From contig NZ_CP080376.1 of NCBI RefSeq assembly GCF_019443405.1, positions 1,860,001-1,924,000 of the forward strand: a stretch of DNA of 64,000 nucleotides, read 5' to 3'. Under the pieces are notes generated by a model. The model searched no databases. It was given only the letters and a program-made list of their open reading frames with translations, and was not told the origin of the DNA. This stretch comes from Brevundimonas sp. PAMC22021 (GTDB lineage Bacteria > Pseudomonadota > Alphaproteobacteria > Caulobacterales > Caulobacteraceae). Below are positions 10,588-18,404 of this stretch, in pieces. Positions within the stretch are counted from its first letter, which is position 1. Each line of letters opens with the position of its first letter. The translations under genes were made by a program, and so were the position numbers.

Positions 10588-11231
10588 CGCCGGCTCCCCC
10601 CGTCCCGCCGCCCGCTCGTCGCCGCATGCGCCACCAGGAAGTCGTCGCCCGGCACATCCGGGAATCCGCGAAAGTTCACTCCATTGCCGAACACGCCGAC
10701 GCAGGTCGCCCAGCGCCCGTCGCAGGTTGCGCCCGCCTCCGCCGCGATTCCGCACCGCCCATCTCCCAGCCGCGCATCGCACATCCGGCCATAGGTCCGC
10801 CCGACCACCCGCTCCAGCATGCCCAGCGGCCCTTCCAGGTCCGCCGTGAACCGCTCGCCCTCGCGTCGGATGCGGGTCAGGCTCGCCGTCCACAGCCGCA
10901 CCCGCAGGTCAGGCCGCTCCCAGTCCACGCGCCACAACTCGACCGCCGCCTCGTCAAAGGCGCCGGCCGCAATCGCCTCTTCCGTGATCGCCGCGTCGTC
11001 CAGCGCGCCCGCAGCCGAGGCCGCGCCCGCCGCCAGGCCGACGGCGCTTTCCGCCGCCCCCGCCGTCCAGCCGCTCTCCGCCCGACAGCGCACGCCGTCC
11101 ACCGTCAGATCGCAATCATGATCGGTGAACCCAAGCCGTACGCCGTCCCGCCGTCTCAGCAGCCAGACATGACACAGCGTCGCCGCCCCGCTCGCCATGC
11201 GGGCGGCCATTTCGTCCGGCACGTTCCGCAT
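10584..11231 (-). CDS. GTA gene 13: tail hub protein, DUF2163 / phage BR0599 family
   Basis: This 215-residue protein matches the GTA gene 13 family. The N-terminal part is DUF2163-like (CHVWLLRRRDGVRLGFTDHD). The C-terminal part is the BR0599-like segment with conserved Cys and Gly (GRMCDARLGDGRCGI, FRGFPDVPGDDF). In the GTA tail it forms the hub between the distal tail ring and gene 15. Its stop overlaps the gene 14 start (ATGA), and it begins three bases after the gene 12 stop. Confidence 0.9.
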   Translation of the reverse strand: MRNVPDEMAARMASGAATLCHVWLLRRRDGVRLGFTDHDCDLTVDGVRCRAESGWTAGAAESAVGLAAGAASAAGALDDAAITEEAIAAGAFDEAAVELWRVDWERPDLRVRLWTASLTRIRREGERFTADLEGPLGMLERVVGRTYGRMCDARLGDGRCGIAAEAGATCDGRWATCVGVFGNGVNFRGFPDVPGDDFLVAHAATSGRRDGGSRR

Positions 11232-11234
11232 GGT

Positions 11235-11843
11235 TCAGACCCGCACTTCGATCAGCGGCACGGCCGCCATTCGCCCGGCGTCGAAGCTTTCCAGCGACGC
11301 CTCGATCCGATCGGCATCGAACCGGACCGGCGTGTCGAACAGGAATCCCGCCGTCACGGCCGCACCGCCCGCCGCCGGCTCGGCCAGTGTCACCACGCCG
11401 GTGATCGCATCGAACGCCGCCTCCACCACGGCTCCATTCACCGCCACCGTCGCCGAACCCTCGACGGGTTTGCGGATCGGCCGGCGCACCTCGCCATAGG
11501 CCTTGGTCAGCTCCCATGTCCGCCGGACGCCGTCGCCGGTGCCGATCCGCTGGTCCGTCGCCGCTGGCGTTCCGCTCGGCGCACAGGACTTGAAGTCGGC
11601 GAAGTCGCGGAACCGGAATCCATACAGCCGCCCGCGCCGCGCCTCGAAGAACGCCGTCAGCGCCGCCATGTCGTCCAGCGTGCGCAGGTTGGCCCCGATC
11701 AGATAGCGTCTGCGCCCCTGCGCCCACGGGCTCGATCGGCGCTCGTACCCGGACGCCAGCGTCACCACCTCCGTCCGCCGCTCGATCCCGCCGCTCGATC
11801 CGAACGCTAGCCGCGCCGGCAGGCGCACCTCGTGAAAGCTCAT
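11235..11843 (-). CDS. GTA gene 12: distal tail protein, DUF2460
   Basis: DUF2460 proteins form the distal tail ring of GTA and related siphoviruses. The motifs SFHEVRLPARLAFGSSGG, RRTEVVTLASGYERR and GFRFRDFADFKS are characteristic. I place the start at ATG 11843 (202 residues) because AGGAAG lies 7 bases upstream; an in-frame start at 11867 would add eight residues. It is the first leftward GTA gene after the opposite-strand DUF805 gene, so it may need a local promoter in 11844-11923 or read-through from the right. Confidence 0.9.
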   Translation of the reverse strand: MSFHEVRLPARLAFGSSGGIERRTEVVTLASGYERRSSPWAQGRRRYLIGANLRTLDDMAALTAFFEARRGRLYGFRFRDFADFKSCAPSGTPAATDQRIGTGDGVRRTWELTKAYGEVRRPIRKPVEGSATVAVNGAVVEAAFDAITGVVTLAEPAAGGAAVTAGFLFDTPVRFDADRIEASLESFDAGRMAAVPLIEVRV

Positions 11844-11923
11844 GGTGCTTCCTGTCTTCAGTTTCACTTGTTCGCGTTGCGCCGTTCCGCCATGCTCAAG
11901 CTTCCACGAGGGGCGAACACGAC

Positions 11924-12631
11924 ATGCGCGGCGAGATTCTCAGCTATGACGCGGCCGCGGGCGGCGGTCTGATCAGCGGCGACGACGGCCAGCGCTACGG
12001 CTTCACCTCGTCCGCGCTCCAGACGCCCGCCGTGCCCGCCCCTGGCGTCCGCGTCGACTTCGTCGCCGACGGCGCCGACGCCCGCGACATCGTCATCCTG
12101 GCCAGCGCGCAGACCGCATCCGCCCAGCCGGCCTATGCGACCGCAGGCTCGGCCGGCCTGCCCGACGTGTCCGCCGTTGACTGGAAGACCCTGATGCTGT
12201 CCTTCGAAGGCCGCATTCGCCGCTCGCACTTCTGGATGGCCTGGCTGATCCTGCTGGGCGCCAACGTGGTCGCCGGCTGGCTGCCGCTGATCGGCGTCCT
12301 GATCAGCCTGGCGCTGATCTGGCCGAACGTGGCCATCACGGTGAAGCGCCTGCACGACATGGGCCGCACCGGCTGGCTGGCGCTGGTTCCCTTCGTCGTG
12401 GCCGTGGCCATGTTCATCGTCGGCATCATCTTCTTCGGCCTGGGCGCAATGATGGGCGGCGGCTCGGACGGCGATTTCGAGAACCCCGTCGCGGCCTTCG
12501 CCATGTTCGGCCCTGCGCTGGGCGCCTTCGCCGTCGCCGCCCTTATCGGCTTCGCCTTCCTGCTGTGGATCGGCCTGACGGACAGCCAGCCCGGCGAGAA
12601 CCGCTTCGGCCCGAACCCCAAGGCGCTCTGA
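11924..12631 (+). CDS. DUF805 membrane protein with N-terminal cold-shock-like domain, inserted in the GTA cluster
   Basis: The 235-residue protein starts with a small beta-barrel-like segment (MRGEILSYDAAAGGGLISGDDGQRYGF) like cold-shock-fold domains seen at the N-termini of some DUF805 proteins. A DUF805 membrane domain with about four hydrophobic segments follows (FEGRIRRSHFWMAW, VKRLHDMGRTGWLAL). Function is unknown. It is on the opposite strand to every GTA gene and separates gene 11 from gene 12, so it is probably a later insertion. A family B repeat lies immediately after its stop. Confidence 0.85.
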   Translation: MRGEILSYDAAAGGGLISGDDGQRYGFTSSALQTPAVPAPGVRVDFVADGADARDIVILASAQTASAQPAYATAGSAGLPDVSAVDWKTLMLSFEGRIRRSHFWMAWLILLGANVVAGWLPLIGVLISLALIWPNVAITVKRLHDMGRTGWLALVPFVVAVAMFIVGIIFFGLGAMMGGGSDGDFENPVAAFAMFGPALGAFAVAALIGFAFLLWIGLTDSQPGENRFGPNPKAL

Positions 12632-12634
12632 AAC

Positions 12635-12670
12635 GCTCAAGCAGCCTAGCGCCGTGCGCAAGGCGATAGC
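12635..12670. repeat. Interspersed repeat family B, intergenic copy
   Basis: CTCAAGCAGC at 12636-12645 and AGGCGATAGC near the right end flank a short hairpin. The same CTCAAGCAGCG...AGCGATAGG layout recurs at 25655, 60071, 60116 and 60934. Here it lies between the convergent DUF805 gene and GTA gene 11. Confidence 0.6.
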
Positions 12671-12673
12671 GCC

Positions 12674-13203
12674 TTAGAATGCCCGCCGCGCGCCCACGCT
12701 CACCGCGCGCGCCAGCATCTGCGCGATCTGCGCCTCGGACCTCAGCAGGGCCGGGGCGCCGCCGTCCACCCGCACATTGACGGTCACGCCCCCCCGCCGG
12801 ACGGCTCCACCATTCCGCCCTGCGCCGGCCGGAACACCTCCGGCCCGCGCTCGCCGACCAGATAGGCGCCGCCCGCCAGCACCGGCCCGCCGTCCGCCCG
12901 CGCGCCGCCAAACATGCCGCCAACGGCCTGCGCGATCGCATCGCCCAGCCCGCCGCGTCCCGACCCCCCCGCCATGTTCACCGCGCCCAGCACCGCGCGC
13001 GCCAGCTCCGCCAGCGTCACCTCCCCGTCCGCCGCCGCCCGGCTCAGCGATCGGACCAGGCTCTCGCCCGCGCGACCGAACGCCTGGTCGATGGCGTCCG
13101 CCGCCTCCTGCGCCGGTCCTTTCAGCGCCTCCAGCGCCGCCGCCGCTTCCGCCGCCTGCAGCGGCAGGACCTCCAGCCCGTCGGGCTTCCACGCATCACT
13201 CAT
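12674..13203 (-). pseudogene. GTA gene 11: tail tape-measure protein, interrupted by a one-base frameshift
   Basis: The upstream frame (12784-13203) encodes 139 residues beginning MSDAWKPDGLEVLPLQAAEAA, with DGGPVLAGGAYLVGERGPEV, and stops soon after PSGGG. The conserved C-terminus (VNVRVDGG, then QIAQMLARAVSVGARRAF) continues in another frame to 12674. The break falls in a run of seven G on the coding strand (12789-12795). Removing one G joins the halves as GGGVTVNVRVDGG, giving about 176 residues. It could be a sequencing error, a real inactivating indel, or a site of frameshifting. The start overlaps the stop region of the preceding 58-residue gene. Confidence 0.8.
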
Positions 13204-13372
13204 CCGGCCACCGCTCCATCATCAGGCTCATCTCGCCACGTCCCAACGGCGCGCCCGCCTCCGCCCGCGCCGTCAGCATCCGCCATTCCTTCAGCGACAG
13301 CCGCCAAAAGGCGTCCGGCCCCACCCCCATCATCGCCGCCGCCCGCATCATCCCAGCCCATGGGGTCTTCAT
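13196..13372 (-). CDS. GTA gene 10.1-like: small phage tail assembly chaperone
   Basis: This 58-residue ORF begins MKTPWAGMMRAAAMMGVGPD and contains the FWRLSLKEWRML motif of the small tail assembly chaperones found between the gene 10 product and the tape measure in GTA clusters. Its ATG overlaps the gene 10 stop (ATGA), and its TGA lies within the first codons of gene 11, so translation of all three is coupled. Confidence 0.85.
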   Translation of the reverse strand: MKTPWAGMMRAAAMMGVGPDAFWRLSLKEWRMLTARAEAGAPLGRGEMSLMMERWPDE

Positions 13373-13671
13373 CCGGCGCAGGCCGCGAACGCGCGCGCCA
13401 CCCCGTGCGCCGCCTCGCGCGGATCGACCTCGGCCCGGCTCAGGCCCACCGCCGCCTCATCCTCGCCCCCGCCGCGCAGCAAGGCCTCCAGCACCGCCAG
13501 CAGGTCTCGCGCCGACAACCGCCGCATCCGCTCGGCCACGGCCTCCAACCCGTCCACGCCCAGCGCCGTCTCGATCTCGGCCAGCGCACCCAGTGTCAGG
13601 CACAATCGCCGCTCGTGCCCCGCCAGCATGACCCGCACCTCCCCACGCGCCCCGTTCACGCCGCCGCTCAC
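13369..13671 (-). CDS. GTA gene 10: gene transfer agent family protein (tail assembly chaperone)
   Basis: This 100-residue protein has the core motif LTLGALAEIETALGVDGL and an alpha-helical pattern seen in the GTA gene 10 family, which resembles tail tube/tape-measure chaperones. The GTG start at 13671 overlaps the gene 9 stop (GTGA), and the stop overlaps the next ATG (ATGA). Confidence 0.85.
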   Translation of the reverse strand: MSGGVNGARGEVRVMLAGHERRLCLTLGALAEIETALGVDGLEAVAERMRRLSARDLLAVLEALLRGGGEDEAAVGLSRAEVDPREAAHGVARAFAACAG

Positions 13672-14078
13672 AGGCTTGAGAACCCGATCGCGCCCGCGCT
13701 GGCCAGGCTGATGGCGAACGTCGCCTCCCCCTCGTGCTCGCCCGCATATTCCAGCGCCGAGACCAGGAACGGTCCCTCCAGCACCCCGAAGTCCGGCACG
13801 ATCAGCCGCCAGATTCTGGCCGCCTGTTCGAAGAAGGCTTCGCGGATCAGCGCATCCGACGCCGCGTCGCGGAATATGCCCTGCCCCGACACCGCCGCCG
13901 ACTTGACCCCCGCGCCCGCCAGCAGCTCGCGCCAGCGCCCGGCGCTGTCCCCGTCCGTCGCATCCACCGTGCGCGCGTTCAGCGAGATCGTCCGCGCTCT
14001 CAGCCCCGCCACCGTGGTGAAAGCGCCGCCGGCGCCCTCGATCTTCAACAGAATGTCCTTGCCGCGTTGCGCCGCCAT
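13668..14078 (-). CDS. GTA gene 9: major tail tube protein (TP901-1 family)
   Basis: This 136-residue protein forms the stacked rings of the GTA tail tube. It starts MAAQRGKDILLKI and shows TTVAGLRARTISLN and WRELLAGAGVKSAAVSGQGIF, typical of the phage major tail protein TP901-1 family. It starts directly after the gene 8 stop and overlaps the gene 10 start by four bases. Confidence 0.93.
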   Translation of the reverse strand: MAAQRGKDILLKIEGAGGAFTTVAGLRARTISLNARTVDATDGDSAGRWRELLAGAGVKSAAVSGQGIFRDAASDALIREAFFEQAARIWRLIVPDFGVLEGPFLVSALEYAGEHEGEATFAISLASAGAIGFSSL

Positions 14079-14510
14079 CTACTCGTTCTCCCTGATATCT
14101 TCGGTCACCGCCCGCACCCGCAGCACCGCCTGCGTCCGCCTCCAGTCGCCGGTCCGGAACACGTCGCTGAACACCACGGCCACGCTGACGGTCCGCACCC
14201 CGTCCGCCTCCAGCACCGCATCCTCCAGCGCCGCCCGCACCGCCCCCGCGATCCGTCTCGCCTCTTCCAATCCGGGAAACCGCGACACCGCCGTCAGCGT
14301 CAGCCGATGCTCGATGCCGCACCCGTCCGCCGCCACCGGGCGGCTCTCGCCCCTTCCCACCAGCAGCCTCGGAAAGCCCCCATGATCGAGGTTGGCGCCG
14401 GGCGGCTGGTCCCAGACCCTTGCCGGATCTCCCAGCACCGCCCTGATCCCCGTGTCGCTCCGCAGCCGCTCGATCAGCGCCCGCTGCAGCGCGCCTTCAT
14501 GGTCGCTCAT
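14079..14510 (-). CDS. GTA gene 8: tail terminator, DUF3168
   Basis: DUF3168 proteins are tail terminators that cap the tube at the head-tail interface. This 143-residue protein has the family pattern LQRALIERLRSDTGIRAVLG, then RVWDQPPG, PRLLVGRGES and EHRLTLTAVSRFPG. The start at 14510 is set by the ATGA overlap with the gene 7 stop. Confidence 0.9.
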   Translation of the reverse strand: MSDHEGALQRALIERLRSDTGIRAVLGDPARVWDQPPGANLDHGGFPRLLVGRGESRPVAADGCGIEHRLTLTAVSRFPGLEEARRIAGAVRAALEDAVLEADGVRTVSVAVVFSDVFRTGDWRRTQAVLRVRAVTEDIRENE

Positions 14511-14821
14511 CGCATCCGCTCCAGATCCAGCGTCACGCGCCCCGGCCGCCGCTCGCCGTCCACCCCGACGATTCGCCAGTCCGCGCCGCCTAACCGCAGC
14601 ACCCGTGCTTCGATCAAACGGGGATCGGCCCGCGTCTCCGCGCTCAGCGTCTCCACCCCGCGTGGTCCCGCATCGCCGTCCGCCCGCTCGCGCCGCCTGC
14701 GCGCCCCGCATTTCAGCCAAGCCGAGCCCAGGGCCTCGAACGTCACGCTGCGCCCGCCATAGGGCGTCTCCGCCTCCACCGCCTCGAGCAGCCCCGCCAG
14801 CACCCGCATCCCCGCGCTCAC
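14507..14821 (-). CDS. GTA gene 7: head-tail joining (stopper/closure) protein
   Basis: This 104-residue protein occupies the head-closure position between the connector (gene 6) and tail terminator (gene 8). It shows the ending found in phage head closure proteins: ADWRIVGVDGERRPGRVTLDLER. It overlaps both neighbours by four bases. The sequence motif is short, so position in the cluster carries much of the call. Confidence 0.8.
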   Translation of the reverse strand: MSAGMRVLAGLLEAVEAETPYGGRSVTFEALGSAWLKCGARRRRERADGDAGPRGVETLSAETRADPRLIEARVLRLGGADWRIVGVDGERRPGRVTLDLERMR

Positions 14822-15084
14822 AGCCGCACCACGCGATAGGGCGCGACCCAGGCCTCCACCGGCCCGATCGGCATGTCGCTCTCGCCGCGCTCGTAGGCCC
14901 GTAAGGCCAGCATCAGGATCGCCAGCCTCAGCGGCGCGGGCGAGGTGGACGTCAGGCTCAGCCCCACATCCCCCTCCACCCTCGCCCGCGCGGCCTCGAT
15001 CAGGGTGGCGATCAGCCCGTCCTCCGCCGTGTGCTCCACGCGCAGAAACAGCTTCGCCTCCATCAGGGCGACGGGTGCGGTCAT
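14818..15084 (-). CDS. GTA gene 6: head-tail connector (adaptor)
   Basis: This 88-residue protein has the phage connector pattern EAKLFLRVEHTAEDGLIATLIEAA and a helical C-terminus (LRLAILMLALRAYERGE). The start at ATG 15084 (MTAPVALMEAK) is supported by GGAGG about 8 bases upstream. A longer in-frame ORF to 15225 would read through a family A repeat and is rejected. The repeat pair lies between this gene and the capsid gene. Confidence 0.87.
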   Translation of the reverse strand: MTAPVALMEAKLFLRVEHTAEDGLIATLIEAARARVEGDVGLSLTSTSPAPLRLAILMLALRAYERGESDMPIGPVEAWVAPYRVVRL

Positions 15085-15116
15085 TGAACGCCTCCAGTTG
15101 TCAGGAAGAAACACGG

Positions 15117-15256
15117 CCTTCTCCTCCCCATCGCTTTGCGATGGGGAGGAGGACCACGAAGTGGTGGAGGGGTTCTGTCCGCCACCCGGAACCCCTCCGT
15201 CTCGACGGCTCCGCCGCCGATCCACCTCCCCATCTCCGATGGGGAGGAGAGATGGT
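15117..15256. repeat. Family A repeat pair (two inverted half-elements) between capsid and connector genes
   Basis: The first half starts with hairpin CTCCTCCCCATCG...CGATGGGGAGGAG, then a short stem (CCACGAAGTGG), then GGAGGGG. After a spacer of about 20 bases comes the reverse complement of the same layout, ending in CCCCATCTCCGATGGGG. The pair can fold into a long cruciform. It lies inside the GTA operon and could act as a transcription pause or terminator between genes 5 and 6. Confidence 0.85.
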
Positions 15257-15272
15257 CGCCTGTCACCCGCCT

Positions 15273-16535
15273 CTACGAGGCGGCGAACTTCATCACCTTG
15301 ATGGCGTCAAAGTTCTGCACCCCGCCGCCGACCCGCTTGGTGGTGTAGAACAGCACATAGGGCTTGGCTGAATATGGGTCCCTCAGCACCCGCACCCCGG
15401 CCCGGTCGACGATCAGATAGCCGCGCTGGAAATCGCCGAAGGCGATGGACAGGCTGTTCGCCGCCACGTCCGGCACCGTCTCGATCTCCGTCACCGGATA
15501 GCCCAGCAAGGACGCCGTCTCCCCCAGCCGCGCCGCCGGCTGCCAGATATAGGCGCCGTCCGCGTCCTTGAACTTGCGGATGGCCGACACCGTCCGGCGG
15601 TTCATCACGAACCGGCCGTTCGGCCGGTACTGGGCCTTTGGCGCATAGACCAGGTCGATCAGCCGGTCCGCCGGGCTCCCGGACGAGAATCCCCCCGCTG
15701 CCCCCGACGCCACATAGCCGATCTGGCCCCAGCCCGCCGTCGCGTCCGCCACGGTCGAATAGCTCAGGAACCCGCGAGGCTTGTTCACGCCGTCGCCGCC
15801 CACGAAGGCCTGCGTCTCCTGCGCGGCGAAGGCGTCCTCCACCTCGGCCGCCAGCCATTCGTCCAGGTCCAGCATGGCGTCGTCCAGCAACGCCTGCGTC
15901 GCCGCCGGATTGGCGTAAAGGTCCGCCGCCGGGAACTCGAGCAGCGCCAGCGTCGCCGGGTCCGTCTCCGGCCGCGCCGCCGTCTCGGCCACCCAGCCCG
16001 ACGCCACGCCCGCCGTCGACACCGGCTTGCGGAACAGGCCGGACGCCACGGTCCGCACCGTCGCGATCTCGCGCATCGGACTGGCCGCCATCAGCCTGCG
16101 CTCGATTGCCCGCTCGGTCTCGGGCGGAACCACATAGCCGCCGGACGACGCGCCGCCCGACAGCCCCGCCTTGACCTCCAGCACCTGCGGCGCCGTTCCC
16201 GTCTTCAGATAGCCGTCCCACGCGGACTTCTCCTCCCCATGGAATGGGGAGGGGGACCGCGAAGCGGTGGAGGGGTTGCCAGACCCATCACCAACGCCGC
16301 CCAGCATCGGCCGTCGCGCCTCCGCCCCGATCCGCTCCAGCCGCGCCTGCGCCTGGCTCACCGCCTGGTCGATGCGAGCGACCTTTTCCTCCAGCAGCCC
16401 GTCCGCCGCCTTCCGTTCGATGGCCGCCAGCCTCTGGTCGTTGGCGTCCTTGAACGCCTCAAACGCCGCCAGCATCTCGCCCACCACAAGGCGCGCCTCC
16501 GGCGAACCCGCCGGGGCCTGTTTGGTCTCTTTCAT
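15273..16535 (-). CDS. GTA gene 5: HK97-type major capsid protein
   Basis: At 420 residues, this has an N-terminal coiled-coil delta domain (about residues 18-75) and the HK97 capsid fold after it (MREIATVRTVASGLFRKPV, AEVEDAFAAQETQAFVGGDG, GYPVTEIETVPDV, YLIVDRAGVRVLRD). The delta domain is normally removed by the gene 4 protease. Residues about 88-103, exactly at that boundary, are encoded by a family A repeat. That linker may tolerate insertion and could move or flank the cleavage site. Confidence 0.95.
   Translation of the reverse strand: MKETKQAPAGSPEARLVVGEMLAAFEAFKDANDQRLAAIERKAADGLLEEKVARIDQAVSQAQARLERIGAEARRPMLGGVGDGSGNPSTASRSPSPFHGEEKSAWDGYLKTGTAPQVLEVKAGLSGGASSGGYVVPPETERAIERRLMAASPMREIATVRTVASGLFRKPVSTAGVASGWVAETAARPETDPATLALLEFPAADLYANPAATQALLDDAMLDLDEWLAAEVEDAFAAQETQAFVGGDGVNKPRGFLSYSTVADATAGWGQIGYVASGAAGGFSSGSPADRLIDLVYAPKAQYRPNGRFVMNRRTVSAIRKFKDADGAYIWQPAARLGETASLLGYPVTEIETVPDVAANSLSIAFGDFQRGYLIVDRAGVRVLRDPYSAKPYVLFYTTKRVGGGVQNFDAIKVMKFAAS
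16227..16280. repeat. Family A repeat inside the capsid coding sequence
   Basis: CTCCTCCCCATGGAATGGGGAGG, then GGACCGCGAAGCGG, then TGGAGGGG: a single half-element translated in frame in the minus-strand capsid gene as NPSTASRSPSPFHGEEK. It lies between the delta domain and the mature capsid fold. Confidence 0.85.
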
Positions 16536-16588
16536 GATGTCTCCGGTTTAGAAAACTTCGTCCGCGCCCAAACGGCGCATGACCTTTG

Positions 16589-16999
16589 TCAGGCGAGGCG
16601 GAACCGCGCCCCCGGCAGCATGGGGAAGGTCACCAGCGACACCTCCCACAGCTCGACCCCGCTCAGCACCCGCAGCCGTCCGTCCCGCCGCGCCCTTGCG
16701 GTGCGGTATCCGATCGACAGCCCGTCCAGCGCGCCCGCTCTCGCCAGCGCCGCCGCCATCCGGGCTGCGGCGGACCAGGGCTCGATGCGGCCGCGCACGC
16801 GCAGGCCCCGCTCGTCCTCCTCCACCTCGTCCCAGACGCCGACCACCGCCGCCCCGTCATGACCGTGCAGCATCCGCACGCCGCCCGCGCCGCTCCTCGT
16901 CAGGCTGTCGCGAAAGGCGTCCCGCTGCACCACGTCGCCGTTCAAATCGGCCACGCCCCACAACGATGCATAGCCCTCGATCACCAGCGGCCCACTCAT
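16589..16999 (-). CDS. GTA gene 4: HK97 family prohead protease
   Basis: This 136-residue serine protease matures the capsid. The N-terminal motif VIEGYASLWGVADLNGDVV, the catalytic His in MLHGHDG and the catalytic Ser in LSIGYR are present. The start at 16999 overlaps the stop of the small upstream gene (ATGA), and 53 bases separate its stop from the capsid gene start. Confidence 0.93.
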   Translation of the reverse strand: MSGPLVIEGYASLWGVADLNGDVVQRDAFRDSLTRSGAGGVRMLHGHDGAAVVGVWDEVEEDERGLRVRGRIEPWSAAARMAAALARAGALDGLSIGYRTARARRDGRLRVLSGVELWEVSLVTFPMLPGARFRLA

Positions 17000-17220
17000 C
17001 GCCGCTCCAGCCGCTGTTCGATCCGCTCCACGGCCGCGCGGGTGGCGACGCCCTGCTCCTCCAGCCGCACCAGACGTTCGGCCACCAGCCGCTGCTCGCC
17101 CATGCGCGCCTCCAGCGCCCCGATCCGCGCCGCCGCCCCGCCGGCCCAGATCAGGCCCGCCGCCGTCTGCACGATCAGGGCCGCCACCACCGCCGGCGGA
17201 ACCCGTTTCCACTCATCCAT
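16996..17220 (-). CDS. GTA gene 3.5-like small membrane protein
   Basis: This 74-residue ORF has one hydrophobic segment (VVAALIVQTAAGLIWAGGAA) followed by a charged coiled-coil (LEARMGEQRLVAERLVRLEE). It occupies the position of the small gene 3.5 between portal and protease. It starts at ATG 17220, overlapping the portal stop as TGATG, and overlaps the protease start by ATGA. Its role is unknown. Confidence 0.8.
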   Translation of the reverse strand: MDEWKRVPPAVVAALIVQTAAGLIWAGGAAARIGALEARMGEQRLVAERLVRLEEQGVATRAAVERIEQRLERR

Positions 17221-18392
17221 CACGTCCCCACCCCCGCCATCCGCCGGCGCTCCTCCTCGGTCAGAAAGGTCGCCGCGTTCAGCCGCGCCCACAGCGCGTC
17301 TCGCTCGGGCTGCAGCGCCGGAACCGCCTCCAGGTCCGGCTCGACCACGCATCCGGGGAACCGCTGCCCCAGCCATCCGGACAGCGCGCCCGCCGCCTTG
17401 CGAACCAGCGGGATCACCGTCCCCCGCCAGAAGGCCGCATTGGCCTCGCGATAGTTGGCGTAGGTCGCGTCCCCCGGGATGCCCAGCAGCTGCGGCGGAA
17501 CCCCGAACGCCAGGGCGATCTCCCGCGCCGCCGCATGCTTGCCGGCGATGAAGTCCATCTCGGACGGGCTCAGGCTCATCGCCTTCCAGTCCATGCCGCC
17601 TTCCAGCAGCAGCGGCCGTCCCGCGTTGGCCGCCCCCGTGTGACCGTCCGCCAGCTGCGCCTTCAGCGCCTCGAACTGCTCGGCCGTCAGCCGCTCTCCG
17701 TCGCGCGCGCCATAGACCAGCGCCCCGCTGGGCCTCGCCGCATTGTCGAGCAGCGCCTTGTTCCAGGCGCCCGACGCATTGTGCACGTCGATGGCGAAGG
17801 CCGCCGCCTCCAGCGGCGAGAAGCCGTACCAGTCGTCCGTCGGGTGAAACAGCTTCAGCTGCATGACCGGCGCCCAGCCGTCGGCGCGGCGCGCGATCCT
17901 GACCTTGCGCCCGTCCACCGCATACTCCCACGCCTGGGGCCAGCCCTGCGGTCCCGGAACCACCGTCATCCGATCGGGCCGGAGGCTCCACAGCTCCTCC
18001 GGCGGGCCGTCGTCGCCCCCGGTCGCCTCCAGATAGGCGTTCCCCGCCACCTGCAGGGCGCCGTACAGCGCCTCCATCAGCTCCGCACCCGACTGTTCGG
18101 GATTGGGCTTGGCCAGCAGCCGCGCCAGCGGATGCGCATTGTCCCGCGCCCCGTCCACGAACACCTGGAACGGCGCCGAGGCCGCCGCCTCCGCGATCAT
18201 CCGCACGCAACGATAGGCCACGGCGTTCCGGGCGAACCCCTCCGTCGCCAGCGAGCGATAGTCGCGCGGCGTCCACCGCGCCCGCCCCACGTGCGAAAAG
18301 GCGATCAGCGGCCCGGCGGCGCTTGCCTTGCTTTCGGGCGCAGACGCCTGCGCCGCCTGACCGAACGGCCAGCGGATCCCCTTCATCCCCAC
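17220..18392 (-). CDS. GTA gene 3: HK97-family portal protein
   Basis: The portal is the dodecameric ring through which DNA enters the capsid. The 390-residue protein shows the family signatures AYRCVRMIAEAAASAPFQV, GNAYLEATG, HPTDDWYGFSPLEAAA and FGVPPQLLGIPGDATYANYRE. It follows the SGNH hydrolase gene by 12 bases. In simple GTA clusters the terminase gene lies directly upstream, so four inserted features (three ORFs and a repeat pair) intervene here. Confidence 0.95.
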   Translation of the reverse strand: MGMKGIRWPFGQAAQASAPESKASAAGPLIAFSHVGRARWTPRDYRSLATEGFARNAVAYRCVRMIAEAAASAPFQVFVDGARDNAHPLARLLAKPNPEQSGAELMEALYGALQVAGNAYLEATGGDDGPPEELWSLRPDRMTVVPGPQGWPQAWEYAVDGRKVRIARRADGWAPVMQLKLFHPTDDWYGFSPLEAAAFAIDVHNASGAWNKALLDNAARPSGALVYGARDGERLTAEQFEALKAQLADGHTGAANAGRPLLLEGGMDWKAMSLSPSEMDFIAGKHAAAREIALAFGVPPQLLGIPGDATYANYREANAAFWRGTVIPLVRKAAGALSGWLGQRFPGCVVEPDLEAVPALQPERDALWARLNAATFLTEEERRRMAGVGT

Positions 18393-18404
18393 CTCCCTGG
18401 TTTG

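Noticed and set aside
6919..10794. Long rightward ORFs (733 and 512 residues) opposite GTA genes 13-15
   Set aside because: They are Arg/Pro/His-rich antisense frames of high-GC genes whose minus-strand products match GTA families.
12784..12800. Programmed -1 frameshift of the tail-chaperone type
   Set aside because: The break is in the tape-measure gene, needs one base skipped (+1 sense), and lacks a classical slippery heptamer plus downstream structure; an indel is simpler.
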